Shown here piece after piece: positions 62,500-64,000 of a stretch of 64,000 nt of DNA. The notes below the pieces were generated by a model that worked only from the letters and a program-made list of their open reading frames with translations, had not been told where the DNA came from and did not search any database. Numbering within the stretch: position 1 is the stretch's first letter; each line of letters opens with the position of its first letter. The DNA is from Lipingzhangella_A rawalii (GTDB lineage Bacteria > Actinomycetota > Actinomycetes > Streptosporangiales > Streptosporangiaceae), in assembly GCF_031628175.1 (NCBI RefSeq), contig NZ_JAVLVT010000010.1:346150-410149 (forward strand). Direction: 5' to 3'. Both the position numbers and the translations under genes were made by a program.

Positions 62500-63038
62500 G
62501 GGAGGGGCATTTCGTAGCGCAGGCGCTGGCGGTGTGCGGGCATGGTCATGAGGTCAGCCTGGATGGGTGTTCCGGTGACGTCCAGCGTGACTCGGACGAG
62601 GGTCAGTACCGGCTGAGTTTCTTCCAGGTCCAGCACGTCGCGCTCGCCAGTGTCGGGGAGGCGGGCGCTGACCTCTTCGCGGACGTGGCTGCCTACATAG
62701 CCCAGCTCATGAAGCAGGGCAATCGCTCCACCCCGAATTTTGGCGGATTCCGCGAGCGCGGTGTTGGCTGCGATCGACGCAGGATAGTAGGTGTCGGTGA
62801 GTTCGGTAGGCACGTCATCCAGGTAGATGATGCGGCGCCGGACCACCACGGTCTGGTCCTCCTCCATGTGCAGCAGTGGGGCCACCTGTGGCCCGGCACG
62901 TACCTCGCCCGCATGCACGATCCGTTGCGTACCCCGCCCGCCCCGCTGGGCGGCCTCGGTGGTCCAGGCGTCCGGTGCTCCCACCTCGGGGGGACGCACA
63001 TAGGCCGCGGAGCTACTGACCCAAGATCCGGACGCCAT
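62496..63038 (-). CDS. stand-alone UTRA-domain protein
   Basis: The 180-residue protein consists of a UTRA-type chorismate-lyase-like domain: LHMEEDQTVVVRRRIIYLDD, VPTELTDTYYPASIAANTAL, AIALLHELGYVGSHVREEVS and LVRVTLDVTGTPIQADLMTM. The winged helix that normally precedes it is absent; the N-terminus has only about 35 other residues. It closely parallels the UTRA half of the regulator encoded next, so it may have arisen by duplication and could heterodimerise with it. ATG 63038 follows GGAGG. Confidence 0.87.
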   Translation of the reverse strand: MASGSWVSSSAAYVRPPEVGAPDAWTTEAAQRGGRGTQRIVHAGEVRAGPQVAPLLHMEEDQTVVVRRRIIYLDDVPTELTDTYYPASIAANTALAESAKIRGGAIALLHELGYVGSHVREEVSARLPDTGERDVLDLEETQPVLTLVRVTLDVTGTPIQADLMTMPAHRQRLRYEMPLP

Positions 63039-63126
63039 TAGGTCCTCCAGTATCGACGTGATCCCGCGTAGGCAGTGCCGCCTTCCACGGTAGGCGAGCA
63101 GTGATCCATCCTCACAACAATATTGA

Positions 63127-63161
63127 TGCTATTCGCGAATAGCAGTATAGTTCACGGATAG
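63127..63161 (-). promoter_or_regulatory. operator pair and -10 upstream of the UTRA/GntR genes
   Basis: TGCTATTCGCGAATAGCA (63127-63144) is a perfect 18-base palindrome. TAGTTCACGGATAG (63148-63161) is a degenerate second copy. Between them, on the minus strand, TATACT is a good -10 candidate. Autoregulation by the GntR protein is the simplest reading. Confidence 0.7.
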
Positions 63162-63433
63162 TCGCGGGCCATCACCGGCCCCAACGAAACAGCCCTGGCG
63201 AGTCGGTATAGGACTCCCAGGGCGTGATCACCAGCTGGATTGGAGCTGCTGACATGCCAAGACTAGGGCAAGTGTGGACATTCCTGTTCGAGCGATGCGC
63301 TGCCGCGCAGCGGCGATTGCAGTTGTTGAGGCCGGCATTGGCGTGTTCGTGGGCACCGGCTGCTACGGATGGCGTGCGGCCGGGGCGACGGAGAGCGCAC
63401 CGGCAGCGTCATCGGACGATAGGGGCGGCCCGC

Positions 63434-64000
63434 GTGCGGCCCTATATCGAAGCAGTATCTCGCCAGCCAAACGCAGACTGGCGATCCGGTGAACCGGCGC
63501 GCACTCCGGTGTTGTTCTGGCGGTGTCCGGTTGAGGGGTGCGGGTGGTCGTCGGTGAATCCGGTGGATCATCCGTGTCCTTTTCCGCCGGAGGAGGCGCG
63601 GCCCTACGCCGCGAACCGCTGTACCTGTGGCGGAACCGAACCGGAGCCCGTCCCGGAGTCGGGTCATGAGCAAGCACCGCGGAAGTTGCCGAAGCGGGGT
63701 CCGGGTGAGCAGGGGCCTTCAGCGCCGGAGCCAGGTCCGACACCGCCGGCCGCCTGGTCCTCGCCCGCGGTGCGGAACCGGGCGGTGCTGAAGCGGGCGT
63801 TGGCGGGGCTACGGGATCTGGACCGAGCGCCGGTCGCGCCCCCGGAACCCGTGGCCGATCCGGAGCTGGTGGCAGTGCGCACTGCGCAGGCACGCCCGCT
63901 CCCATTGCCCGGTTCGCAGGCGGCTCCGGTTCCGGGGGTTAAGGCCGGTTTGTGGCCGGGATCGGTGGCGATTGTGTCGACGAAGGTCATCCCGGACGCG
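63434..64000 (+). CDS. zinc-ribbon protein of unknown function, runs off the window
   Basis: From GTG 63434 the frame stays open for 189 codons to the right edge. It begins RPYIEAVSRQPNADWRSGEP and has a likely zinc ribbon, FWRCPVEGCGW with YAANRCTCGG (Cys positions near 35, 40, 65 and 67). A proline/glutamate-rich linker follows, then a helical segment AVRNRAVLKRALAGLRDLDR and a last strand-like GLWPGSVAIVSTKVIPDA. GGGG lies upstream of the start. The even composition and absence of stops make it a real gene, but no family is recognised. Its place beside mobile DNA and GntR regulators suggests an integrative element. Confidence 0.72.
   Translation, partial: MRPYIEAVSRQPNADWRSGEPARTPVLFWRCPVEGCGWSSVNPVDHPCPFPPEEARPYAANRCTCGGTEPEPVPESGHEQAPRKLPKRGPGEQGPSAPEPGPTPPAAWSSPAVRNRAVLKRALAGLRDLDRAPVAPPEPVADPELVAVRTAQARPLPLPGSQAAPVPGVKAGLWPGSVAIVSTKVIPDA

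Overview
The window is GC-rich DNA (AT-rich only at a few short regulatory sites) with tightly packed genes, many GTG starts and frequent 4-base stop/start overlaps. The protein families point to a filamentous actinomycete, most likely of the Nocardiopsaceae (Nocardiopsis, Streptomonospora or Haloactinospora type): Methyltransf_19 methyltransferases, an Rv2629-like protein, PIG-L/Mca-like deacetylases, DUF2267 and DUF993. The secreted binding proteins are very acidic, which would fit a moderately halophilic host. No rRNA or tRNA gene was seen.

Layout. 1-2712: a glycoside phosphorylase (GH65, cut by the left edge) coupled to beta-phosphoglucomutase. 3008-7657: a lysine-acetyltransferase-like GNAT/acyl-CoA-synthetase fusion, a universal stress protein and a CBS-BON protein, resembling a dormancy/stress set. 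8061-10299: HxlR regulator, DsbA-like oxidoreductase and flavin reductase. 10412-14707: dimethylglycine/sarcosine-type dehydrogenase with its own ETF alpha and beta. 14952-18216: AraC regulator, VOC protein and short UvrA paralogue in one operon. 18878-21184: MerR regulator, DEAD-box helicase and cold-shock protein. 21676-30347: a six-gene metallophore-type uptake operon (binding protein, DppB, DppC, fused DppD-DppF, two YbtP/Q-like ABC subunits) behind a perfect 19-bp palindrome overlapping its -10 region. 30466-35467: a hydrolase fragment, TetR with divergent SDR, a membrane protein, a PQQ-type sugar dehydrogenase and a methyltransferase.

35916-50024 is the largest functional unit. It holds a LacI repressor, two Gfo/Idh/MocA oxidoreductases that each lie behind a matching LacI-type operator, a complete Dpp-type ABC importer, and PmoA-like (DUF6807), cupin, DUF993 and TIM-barrel isomerase genes. 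I read it as an oxidoreductive glycoside or unusual-sugar pathway whose substrate is not known. A second LacI gene faces it.

51263-60045 holds an FNT transporter, DUF2267 protein, Rv2629/Balon-like protein, DoxX, a tiny J-domain-like protein, an HxlR/imine-reductase pair, a PIG-L deacetylase, a secreted lipase and a Nudix hydrolase, with decayed gene pieces and short tandem repeats between them. From about 60.2 kb the sequence looks like accessory DNA: a frameshifted AbrB-type gene, a three-repeat CRISPR remnant with no cas genes, a truncated IS30-type transposase, a GntR regulator overlapping a stand-alone UTRA domain, and a zinc-ribbon protein that runs off the right edge.
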